NCBI GenBank assembly: GCA_002502175.1
Contig: DAPQ01000008.1
Coordinates: forward strand, 1-6,647
Origin: Euryarchaeota archaeon UBA19
GTDB taxonomy: Archaea; Thermoplasmatota; Poseidoniia; Poseidoniales; Thalassarchaeaceae
DNA length: 6,647 nt
Reading direction: 5' to 3'
How positions within the stretch are numbered: the stretch's first letter is position 1; the number at the start of each line of letters is the position of its first letter. Positions 1-6,081 of this stretch are shown here, in pieces. The notes under the pieces were generated by a model that saw only the letters and a list, made by a program, of their open reading frames with translations, was not told the DNA's origin and ran no database searches. The position numbers and the translations under genes were made by a program.

Positions 1-782
1 GCGTAAATTCTGTATGACCAAGGATCACCGTCAAGGAATACCAGAACAGGTAGGTTCCATTCCTCATTCATTCGCTTAATAATTCTGCGAGTAGAACGCG
101 CCGGCTGTCCTTTGAGATGAACTAGAGCACATCTAGCTGACTCGTCAAATCCGTTCTCAACCAATCTGTCAAACATACCGCCAGTCTCTATGGCCATGAT
201 AAAATCGACATCATGATCAACTAGGCGTAATTTTTCGAGTTCGACATTGTAAGGGACGCCATAACCGGAATCGCCAACATCGTCTCGACAATTTATCCGC
301 ATCCATTCACCTCGGCGATTCCTCTCTTCGAAGGTGATATTTCCTATGATTCTAGCACCATCTTCTTCAGGTCTGAGTTTAAAATCCTCTCTCATACATT
401 TGGTTATAATTTCCAAATCTTCCGCCAAATTGTTACTTTCATTTTGGGAACCAAATTTACCATGACCCCATCCTTCTGAAATGTAATACATTTCTCTTAG
501 GGTCGAGGATTTTCCAGCCTCAATCATTTCTTCGATAAATTCCGTAACGTGCAGTGCACGCAATAATTGCCTCGCACTTCCAAGAGAGGTCGCATCTCGC
601 GTGGACTTCTTCTTCCCGTATTTGTATACCCCGAGTTTCGAATCAAAGGAAATGTTCTGCTTTGTTCTTACAGGCAACGTCATTGTTGGAGGCTCTCCCT
701 TGAGCATCTTGTTGTGCATCTCACCCGCGATATCATGTAGCGCTTCGATTACCTGCTCCTTTGTGTATCCATTCGCACTCAT
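1..782 (-). CDS. top6A: DNA topoisomerase VI subunit A (5' part, runs off left edge)
   Basis: This is the DNA-cleaving subunit of the type IIB topoisomerase VI, the archaeal relative of Spo11, which breaks both strands through a tyrosyl-DNA link as an A2B2 complex with Top6B. The window holds 260 complete codons, against a usual family length of about 350-390, so the C-terminal part is missing only because the window ends. Residues 94-104 carry the winged-helix active-site motif TLREMYYISEG; by family pattern the second tyrosine, Y100, is the nucleophile. The Toprim metal-binding residues follow: E199 in FIMAIETGGMFDRL and the DxD pair D251/D253 in VFLDGDPWSYRIY. The start ATG (782-780) overlaps the top6B stop as ATGA, and GGTGGTG at 793-787 could act as a ribosome binding site. 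No frameshift or stop was seen. Recognition is strong. Confidence 0.95.
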   Translation of the reverse strand, partial: MSANGYTKEQVIEALHDIAGEMHNKMLKGEPPTMTLPVRTKQNISFDSKLGVYKYGKKKSTRDATSLGSARQLLRALHVTEFIEEMIEAGKSSTLREMYYISEGWGHGKFGSQNESNNLAEDLEIITKCMREDFKLRPEEDGARIIGNITFEERNRRGEWMRINCRDDVGDSGYGVPYNVELEKLRLVDHDVDFIMAIETGGMFDRLVENGFDESARCALVHLKGQPARSTRRIIKRMNEEWNLPVLVFLDGDPWSYRIY

Positions 783-2893
783 TCAGCACCACCATCCCTC
801 ATACCAAACCAATCTTCATCCTCGGAAGGAATCACTTCCGTAACCGAGGCAGTTGGTTCAGTCAAATCTTCATTGGACACTTCCTGAAAATCCACTACAG
901 GTTCGGCTCTGTCCAACACCCTCTCCAATGATCCAATATCATCGGGCTTTGCGTGTTCGGCTTCGGCGACGGCCAAAGCCTCGACTTTGCGCATTTCATC
1001 GAGTAATTTCTCATCGATTTTGTTTGCCCCAATAATATCGCCATTTCCACGGAAGAAAATATCCGTTTCATTCCAATCACCTTTTGTCAATCCTTCAACT
1101 GTGAATCGTATTTCGGCAGATTCACCAGGATTGAGAGTATCTAGTCTCCAAGCCCACAACCCGTTGGTTTCCTTTCTTCCACCTCGGGGATTTTCAGCCA
1201 TTCTCACACCGTCCCCTTCGGGCCATTTTGCCAGTATAGTATAGGCCCGGGCCCTTGCGGTGTAATTGTAAATCGTAACAGAACAAACATTCTGCTTGGT
1301 GTCATTATCCCAAGAGACCTCGTCTTCGAGGAATACCGCATTCATTATTCGAGTAATGACCGGAGATAAGTCGGGTTCATCCCTTCCCAACATCTCACTT
1401 GATTTTCTTGATATTTCAGGTAAAATGATATTGATTAAGTCGAATTTTTCTTGAGCCTTCTTTCTTTGCTTACTCTTTTTCAAATGATTTTTCAGACCTC
1501 TACCGACCTCTAACATAGCCTTACGAATTTCTTCAAATACCTCTTCATTATCTGAAACAGCTTCTTTAGCTTCACTGGTAAATTGGACGTTTGTAGAAGC
1601 AAGATGAATCAATACTGCAGCGGGGCCTTTAGGCAGACCTTTCCCACCCGGGTGATCTAACCCGTATCTCTTCCAATCTACAGATTCGAGTGCCTTTGTC
1701 AAAAGACAACCACCTTGCTGGTACATCAGAGGAACTCGATTTGCAAATCGAAGCACTTCAATCGGCCCATCTGCTGCCAAATCTCCTCCGAAAACAAGAC
1801 CAACTTCGATTTGGAACGGGTTTCCTTGACTCACTGCAGGCTTACGTGTAACCGTCGAGGCAAATCTAGAATCGATTGCTTTCGAAAGTCCCTTTTTGAT
1901 TAGAATCTCTTCAATAGGAGAGAGACAATCGGTTGGAGGCGCAAGTAATTTTACTTCTTGAAAAGAGTCTAACATGGCTTGTGCTTCATCAGCCTTGATT
2001 CTAACAGGAGTTCTTCCTTCCTCTAATTCCGCCTTACCAAGAATTTCTTTTGCGGCCCTCATACTAACTCCAGAGAAGTTGTGCCTGAGGAAGGAAGTGA
2101 GCTTTCTTTCGTCTGCCTCTTTCAGCATCCTCTGAAGTTGCCCAAGATGAATCCCGTGTGGATGTGGCTTGATTTCCTCAACCACTCTTGGTAATTTTTC
2201 TGTGGTTCTTATCCAATGGCCCTGATCAATTATTTCTCCATCGGAGTCACGCACGATTAGTTGGATTGTAGCGTGAGGGTTGACGATACTCGTCATACGA
2301 AGATATTGGTGAACGGATTGTCTTCCTCGCTGATATTTTGCCTTCATCACGGTTTTTATTTTCAGTCCGCTTACTACTTCCTCACCATCCTCAAACCAAA
2401 CATCTCTAATTTCATTAGATTTGGTGGCCTTGTTTTTTCTAGTGTCTAGACCAAGATCAACGTGTACAGCCGAACTATCAGACTTGATTTTAGAAATTAC
2501 ATGAGTCTTTGAGCCGGTTGTCAATTGACTGTACATCACAACTCCTGTGATCCCAATTCCTTGCTGACCACGAGTTTGTCTAATTGCATGAAATCGCGAC
2601 CCTAGCAAGAACTTACCAAACACATTCTCAACAGAATTTCTTGGAATACCAGGACCATTATCTTGGCAAATTAATTCCAGTTTGTCACCTTTGAGTTTGT
2701 TTATCTCGACCTTGATTGTTGGTAGAATTCTAGCTTCTTCACAAGCATCAAGTGAGTTATCAACCGCTTCCTTGACGGCCGTAATCACTGCTCTTTGAAG
2801 GGTGTCGAAGCCTAGGAAATGCTTGTTCTTCTCGAAGAATTCACTAATCGAAATCTGCTTTTGTTTACTTGCAATATTCTCTGCATCTGCCAT
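779..2893 (-). CDS. top6B: DNA topoisomerase VI subunit B (ATPase subunit)
   Basis: This is the ATP-driven gate subunit of topoisomerase VI, 704 residues from the chosen ATG. The GHKL ATPase domain (about 1-225) shows the N-box KEAVDNSLDA (E42, N46), DNGPGI (78-83) and the lid motif RGQQGIGI (108-115). A helix-two-turn-helix region follows at about 245-300, then the transducer domain (about 320-500) with LRFANRVPLMY, DWKRYG and FTSEAKEAV, whose K443 matches the ATP-contacting lysine of the family. Residues about 525-618 form a beta-rich Ig-like domain (VTIYNYTARARAYTILAKW, then LNPGESAEIRFTVEGL), as in methanogen Top6B. An acidic tail (about 636-704; 20 D/E against 5 K/R) ends the protein. 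A 14-codon-longer reading from TTG at 2935 is possible, but homologs usually begin close to the ISISEFFEKN block. GGGGGT (2906-2901) lies 7 bases before the ATG. The gene is probably co-transcribed with top6A. Confidence 0.96.
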   Translation of the reverse strand: MADAENIASKQKQISISEFFEKNKHFLGFDTLQRAVITAVKEAVDNSLDACEEARILPTIKVEINKLKGDKLELICQDNGPGIPRNSVENVFGKFLLGSRFHAIRQTRGQQGIGITGVVMYSQLTTGSKTHVISKIKSDSSAVHVDLGLDTRKNKATKSNEIRDVWFEDGEEVVSGLKIKTVMKAKYQRGRQSVHQYLRMTSIVNPHATIQLIVRDSDGEIIDQGHWIRTTEKLPRVVEEIKPHPHGIHLGQLQRMLKEADERKLTSFLRHNFSGVSMRAAKEILGKAELEEGRTPVRIKADEAQAMLDSFQEVKLLAPPTDCLSPIEEILIKKGLSKAIDSRFASTVTRKPAVSQGNPFQIEVGLVFGGDLAADGPIEVLRFANRVPLMYQQGGCLLTKALESVDWKRYGLDHPGGKGLPKGPAAVLIHLASTNVQFTSEAKEAVSDNEEVFEEIRKAMLEVGRGLKNHLKKSKQRKKAQEKFDLINIILPEISRKSSEMLGRDEPDLSPVITRIMNAVFLEDEVSWDNDTKQNVCSVTIYNYTARARAYTILAKWPEGDGVRMAENPRGGRKETNGLWAWRLDTLNPGESAEIRFTVEGLTKGDWNETDIFFRGNGDIIGANKIDEKLLDEMRKVEALAVAEAEHAKPDDIGSLERVLDRAEPVVDFQEVSNEDLTEPTASVTEVIPSEDEDWFGMRDGGAE
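782..988 (-). other. Acidic C-terminal tail of Top6B
   Basis: These bases encode residues 636-704 of Top6B, after the Ig-like domain. By my count 20 of 69 residues are D or E and only 5 are K or R. The ending includes the cluster SEDEDWFGMRDGGAE. No fold is evident, and the low-complexity acidic make-up suggests a disordered segment. Sulfolobus Top6B is about 530 residues long and lacks both the Ig-like domain and such a tail. The role is unknown; contact with partner proteins or lowering of nonspecific DNA contact is speculation. Confidence 0.6.
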
Positions 2894-2977
2894 CGCGACT
2901 ACCCCCTTCAGGTCCTCCCATAGTCCGAATGACAAGGGGCCTGCTTGTGGTCGAGGCCGCCCGAGTGCTCAGGGCCT
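2894..2977 (-). other. GC-rich spacer between the aconitase-like gene and top6B
   Basis: The spacer is 84 bases long and about 65% G+C by hand count, visibly richer than the flanking genes. I see no TATA-like element in it, so top6B is more likely read from an upstream promoter or from one inside the 3' end of the preceding gene. It contains GGAGG (2918-2914), too far from the top6B ATG to act as its Shine-Dalgarno, and GGGGGT (2906-2901) at a workable distance. Imperfect dyads follow the stop codon directly. No tRNA or recognised small RNA could be folded by eye. Confidence 0.5.
2954..2977 (-). repeat. Small inverted repeat just after the aconitase-like stop codon
   Basis: AGGCC (2954-2958) is the exact reverse complement of GGCCT (2973-2977), with a 14-base interval. 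Inside and overlapping is an alternative stem, GCCC (2959-2962) with GGGC (2972-2975). The repeat begins directly after the TAA on the minus strand. There is no T-run after it, so it does not look like a standard archaeal terminator. In a GC-rich stretch such short dyads can arise by chance. Confidence 0.25.
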
Positions 2978-5056
2978 TTAACTCTGTTCAAACAAATTTG
3001 GATGCCAGGCAGTAATCTTTCCAGTGAATGCACTAGCCATTACAGTCAGAGGGCTTGCTAGGTACAATTTCCCTGGTCCAGAGCGTCCTTGGAAATTACG
3101 ATTTATCGCCGATACTGTAACTTGTTCTTCTAGATCAGAAACCCCTGGTCCAGCGCCAATACAAGCACCACATCCAGGGTCGATTAGCTTGACACCAGCG
3201 CGCTCAAACAAATCACTCCACCCGTTGCGCGCTGACAAATCTTTGACTGCCTTTGAGCCAAATTGAATGTAACAATCAACATCATCTGCTACGGTCAATC
3301 CAGCATCTAAAGCCGCTTTGGTAACCATTGCATAGTAAGCGAAATCATCATCCTTACCCGCTGTACATGAGCCAGCGTATGCAATATCAATCTCGACATC
3401 TCCTAGGTCTTCGATGTATGCTCCGTTTGTTGGGTCGGATGGGATTCCTGCATCAGGGTCTCCGGGGTGTGCTACCATAGGCCGAATTGCAGTCAAGTCA
3501 ATGGTATGTACACCCCCGTGGTAAACGGCATTCTCATCAGGAAGAACAAAGGCAGTACGAATCTCATCTTCAGTCAAATCCTGACGTCTTGCCATTAACC
3601 ACTCAACTGTCAAATCATCCGGCTCACAGATTCCAGTCTTCGCTGAACACTCTGTTGCCATATTGCAAAGAGTTGCTCTTTCATCCATGGAAAGAGATGC
3701 TAATCCGGGGCCACCGAATTCCATTGAACGGTCGAGGGTGTCCGACTGTGCAGCGTACTTCCATAGGATATGTAGAATTACATCCTTTGCAGTACAACCC
3801 GGGTCTAGACTTCCTACTAATTCGAATCGAATACTCTCTGGAACTTTTACGAATGCGAATTGATTGTGTACCAAGTTAGCGTACTCAGTTGAACCAACTC
3901 CGTATGTCAGAGCATTGCTCGCACCACCCATGCAGGTGTGACTATCCGTAGCTTGAATGAAGTCGCCAACATCGATGAACTCCTCTCTTGCGACTTGGTG
4001 ACATATACCCGGACTAACTCCATTCACCGCGGAATAATCCCGTACTCCTGTGTGCTTCTGGAAAGCGACTTGCAAATCGCGTAAGGTCTGAATCTTGTCC
4101 TCAAATCGAGCGAACCTTGCAACTCCCGTTGCATACAAGAGATGGTCTTCAAAGACTGCAAATTTTGGCGGATTTGGTAATGAATAATCGTCGCCATATT
4201 CAGCAGCTAGGAAGTTATGAACTTGAGCAGTAGTGAATTCGTGCGAATATCCACCATCGACTTGCGCAAGCACAGCGTCTCCGGGCTTGACATAACCACG
4301 CACACCATTCTGTCCGAGCAATTTGTTGGAAATCATCTTCTCAGCCATCGTCATAGGAACAGGCTGATCACTTACTGCAGGTAACTCAACATCGCCTGCC
4401 TTCATTCTCTTAGCAAAAGGAAAGATTCCACCATTATCTACAATTAGTTTGGTCACTGGGTCGTATTTTCCTGTGAACTCTTCTAGGTCAATACTTTCTC
4501 CATTTTGTAGGCGTTCAAGCATTGCATGGTCTCCCATTAACTGACCGAGATTGATGTTATTCCTCTCGTGAATAGGGGCAAAGGATGCGGCGATGACAAT
4601 TCGAATTCCTGACCATCTTTCACATTGAGCGGCCGTCTCTCTACTGCTGCCGGTCCCCTTTCGATGGCCGCTAACGATTACTTCGAATCCACCATCCATC
4701 AATGCTCGAGACTCAAAGACACGACGACCTTCATGCAGAAGTCCTGCGTATGCATTCTCTGCAAGTATAGCAGGATCATGATCAAAGCAGACCCAAGCAG
4801 GAGTCATTACGTCGGTGTTGATATCGTCTAGTAAGTCATCGACGGACAAATCTTCCATCCTTAAATCGAGACCTTCATACAATTGTTTGCGAATCAACTC
4901 CAAGTCTTTTGTCAAAAATAGAACCCTTTTGTTAGGGCTAAGACTGACTTTGGAAGGAGGCCAAGACTGCATACCAACACCTCTCGCTTGCTTAACGCCA
5001 AGGTCTGTTGCTATTTCACCGTTGGTGCAAGAAATAGCAGGCTTGCAGACCTTCAT
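2978..5056 (-). CDS. Aconitase/isopropylmalate-dehydratase superfamily hydro-lyase, swivel domain first
   Basis: This 692-residue single chain is an Fe-S hydro-lyase that would isomerise a hydroxy-acid through dehydration and rehydration. The LeuD/domain-4-like swivel comes first (about 72-220): DDINTDVMTP, then GTGSSRE (134-140, S138 the likely catalytic serine) and SFAPIHERNNINLG. The catalytic domains follow: SHEFTTAQ (271-278, like LeuC HEVTSPQ), EDHLL (303-307), GICHQ (350-354), TDSHTC (370-375), the cluster cysteines C564 (GSCTAGK), C629 and C632 (PGCGACIG), and NRNFQGR (652-658). All expected catalytic positions appear intact. The order 4-1-2-3 is that of AcnB, but the AcnB HEAT-like N-terminal domain is absent. 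Substrate is undecided between citrate, isopropylmalate, homocitrate or a related acid. The start at 5056 fits an almost leaderless transcript from the TATA box at 5085-5093. M29 (4972) is an alternative, since recognisable family sequence begins near residue 43 (KRVLFLTKD). Confidence 0.88.
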   Translation of the reverse strand: MKVCKPAISCTNGEIATDLGVKQARGVGMQSWPPSKVSLSPNKRVLFLTKDLELIRKQLYEGLDLRMEDLSVDDLLDDINTDVMTPAWVCFDHDPAILAENAYAGLLHEGRRVFESRALMDGGFEVIVSGHRKGTGSSRETAAQCERWSGIRIVIAASFAPIHERNNINLGQLMGDHAMLERLQNGESIDLEEFTGKYDPVTKLIVDNGGIFPFAKRMKAGDVELPAVSDQPVPMTMAEKMISNKLLGQNGVRGYVKPGDAVLAQVDGGYSHEFTTAQVHNFLAAEYGDDYSLPNPPKFAVFEDHLLYATGVARFARFEDKIQTLRDLQVAFQKHTGVRDYSAVNGVSPGICHQVAREEFIDVGDFIQATDSHTCMGGASNALTYGVGSTEYANLVHNQFAFVKVPESIRFELVGSLDPGCTAKDVILHILWKYAAQSDTLDRSMEFGGPGLASLSMDERATLCNMATECSAKTGICEPDDLTVEWLMARRQDLTEDEIRTAFVLPDENAVYHGGVHTIDLTAIRPMVAHPGDPDAGIPSDPTNGAYIEDLGDVEIDIAYAGSCTAGKDDDFAYYAMVTKAALDAGLTVADDVDCYIQFGSKAVKDLSARNGWSDLFERAGVKLIDPGCGACIGAGPGVSDLEEQVTVSAINRNFQGRSGPGKLYLASPLTVMASAFTGKITAWHPNLFEQS

Positions 5057-5084
5057 TTAGGGGCAGTTTACAATACCTCTAAGG

Positions 5085-5092
5085 TTTAAATA
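5085..5092 (+). promoter_or_regulatory. TATA box for TFB
   Basis: TTTAAATA is preceded by a purine-rich AAGG (5081-5084) that could be the BRE contacted by TFB. Archaeal initiation usually lies about 25-27 bases after the TATA centre, which predicts a start near 5113-5116 and a leader of about 30 bases before the ATG at 5145. Confidence 0.65.
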
Positions 5093-5093
5093 A
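5085..5093 (-). promoter_or_regulatory. TATA box for the aconitase-like gene (same site, opposite strand)
   Basis: On the minus strand the same bases read TTATTTAAA. With the usual spacing, transcription would start near 5062, about 6 bases before the ATG at 5056. A nearly leaderless mRNA fits the absence of any Shine-Dalgarno before that ATG. The purine-rich BRE is weaker in this direction. ATTGTAAA at 5075-5068 is too close to the start codon to be a better choice. Confidence 0.5.
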
Positions 5094-5115
5094 GAAGTCC
5101 ATTGCGAATATTTTA

Positions 5116-5132
5116 CCTTTCGGGTCGAAAGG
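5116..5132. repeat. Perfect inverted repeat in the TFB leader (possible operator or hairpin)
   Basis: CCTTTCG (5116-5122), GGT, CGAAAGG (5126-5132) is a perfect 7-bp dyad with a 3-base centre. It lies at or just after the predicted TFB transcription start and its right arm shares GG with the Shine-Dalgarno GGGGTGAT (5131-5138). It could be a dimer-binding operator on DNA, or a 5'-terminal hairpin in the mRNA that limits ribosome access. The symmetry is seen directly; the function is inferred. Confidence 0.55.
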
Positions 5133-5138
5133 GGTGAT
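5131..5138 (+). promoter_or_regulatory. Shine-Dalgarno of TFB
   Basis: GGGGTGAT contains GGTGAT, complementary to the 3' end of archaeal 16S rRNA, and sits 6 bases before the ATG at 5145. This spacing fixes the TFB start codon. Its first two bases belong to the right arm of the inverted repeat at 5116-5132. Confidence 0.75.
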
Positions 5139-5144
5139 TAAGAG

Positions 5145-6071
5145 ATGTCAGAATATCTTGTTGAGGACATTGTCAAGTGTGATGAATGCGGTTCAAGGAA
5201 TTTGAACCGAGACGAAACTCGTGGAGAGGTCGTCTGTGATGATTGTGGACTTGTCCTTGAAGACAAGGTTATCGATCAAGGCGCTGAGTGGCGTGTATTT
5301 AGCCCCGAGCAAGGAGACCAGCGTGCACGTACCGGTGCTCCAATGACTGTAATGCTTCACGACAAGGGTCTCTCAACCGATATTGATTGGCAGAACAAAG
5401 ACTACTCCGGAAAGACAATTTCTTCCAGATACCGCTCGCAATTCTACCGAATGAGAAAGTGGCAAAAGCGCTCTCGAGTAAGCAATGCAACAGAACGCAA
5501 CCTCGCAATGGCTCTAGCTGAATTGGATAGAATGGCCAGCCGCCTAGATCTTCCAAAGAGTATCCGTGAGACTGCTGCTGTCAACTACAAGAAAGCAGTC
5601 GAGAAGAGACTCATTCGAGGTCGCTCGATTGAAGGTGTAGCAGCAGCATCTCTGTATGCTGCTTGCCGCCAGTGCAACAATCCACGAACTCTCGACGAAA
5701 TCGGTGATGCTAGCAGAACCGGTAGAAAGGAAATTGGTCGAACATACAGATTCATGGTTCGTGAATTGAAGATGAAGATCCCACCAACCAAGCCTGAGGA
5801 TTACATTCCTCGATTCTGTTCGGGTCTTGACCTAGATGCCGAGGTACAAGCCAAGGCATACGAATTGATTCAGAAGGCCCAAGAAAAGGAACTAACCAGC
5901 GGCCGAGGTCCAACTGGTATTGCGGCTTCAATCATCTACATCGCATCGGTTCTTTGTGGTAAGCGCAGAACTCAGCGAGAGGTTGCTGAAGTGGCTGGTG
6001 TCACTGAGGTTACAATCCGAAATAGGTACAAGGAACTCATCCAGAACCTGAACATCGAACTAGAGATTTGA
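5145..6071 (+). CDS. tfb: Transcription initiation factor B (TFB, archaeal TFIIB)
   Basis: TFB binds the TBP-TATA complex and the BRE and recruits RNA polymerase, guiding promoter opening and start-site choice. The protein is 308 residues, a normal length. The N-terminal zinc ribbon has C12-x2-C15 and C31-x2-C34 (KCDECG, CDDCG). The B-reader/linker region follows (about 36-110), with EWRVFSPEQ and LHDKGLSTDIDW. Two cyclin-fold repeats come next: about 113-210 (RGRSIEGVAAASLYAACR) and about 214-305 (GRGPTGIAASIIYIAS). The second ends in the BRE-reading helix-turn-helix TQREVAEVAGVTEVTIRNRY. All zinc ligands are present and there is no break. The start is set by GGGGTGAT six bases upstream. The gene diverges from the aconitase-like gene and is probably co-transcribed with the gene 10 bases downstream. 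The factor may bind its own promoter as part of general initiation. Confidence 0.97.
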   Translation: MSEYLVEDIVKCDECGSRNLNRDETRGEVVCDDCGLVLEDKVIDQGAEWRVFSPEQGDQRARTGAPMTVMLHDKGLSTDIDWQNKDYSGKTISSRYRSQFYRMRKWQKRSRVSNATERNLAMALAELDRMASRLDLPKSIRETAAVNYKKAVEKRLIRGRSIEGVAAASLYAACRQCNNPRTLDEIGDASRTGRKEIGRTYRFMVRELKMKIPPTKPEDYIPRFCSGLDLDAEVQAKAYELIQKAQEKELTSGRGPTGIAASIIYIASVLCGKRRTQREVAEVAGVTEVTIRNRYKELIQNLNIELEI

Positions 6072-6081
6072 GTCGGTCCAA

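Larger units (their letters stand above)
5057..5144. promoter_or_regulatory. Divergent promoter region between the aconitase-like gene and TFB
   Basis: These 88 bases separate two divergently read genes and must hold both promoters unless one lies inside a gene. The only strong TATA candidate is GGTTTAAATAAG (5083-5094), whose core TTTAAA is palindromic and reads acceptably on both strands. Downstream towards TFB lie a perfect inverted repeat and a Shine-Dalgarno. Towards the aconitase-like gene there are only about 28 bases between the TATA box and the ATG. Confidence 0.7.

Noticed and set aside
779..2893. GyrB, MutL or Hsp90 instead of Top6B
   Set aside because: All share the GHKL ATPase fold, but RGQQGIGI, LRFANRVPLMY, DWKRYG and FTSEAKEAV plus the adjacent Top6A gene are specific to topoisomerase VI.
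2894..2935. Longer Top6B start at TTG 2935 (14 extra residues)
   Set aside because: The start would be TTG with no Shine-Dalgarno before it; the ATG at 2893 has GGGGGT seven bases upstream and places the N-terminus where homologs begin. Kept only as a possibility.
2894..2977. tRNA or known small RNA in the GC-rich spacer
   Set aside because: No T-loop GTTCRA-like motif or cloverleaf could be found on either strand, and the length left after ribosome-site sequence is short.
3487..3879. Open frame of 130 codons on the plus strand
   Set aside because: It lies wholly antisense to the conserved catalytic domains of the aconitase-like gene, overlaps another antisense frame, and its translation has no recognisable domain. 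It is a shadow of the real gene.
2978..5056. Accidental fusion or frameshift joining separate leuD and leuC genes
   Set aside because: The frame is uninterrupted, the inter-domain sequence is long and domain-like, and swivel-first single chains (AcnB order) are an established arrangement in this superfamily.
5107..5115. AATATTTTA as a TATA box for TFB
   Set aside because: Usual spacing would put the transcription start at about 5137, inside the Shine-Dalgarno, leaving no usable ribosome site. TTTAAATA at 5085 fits better.
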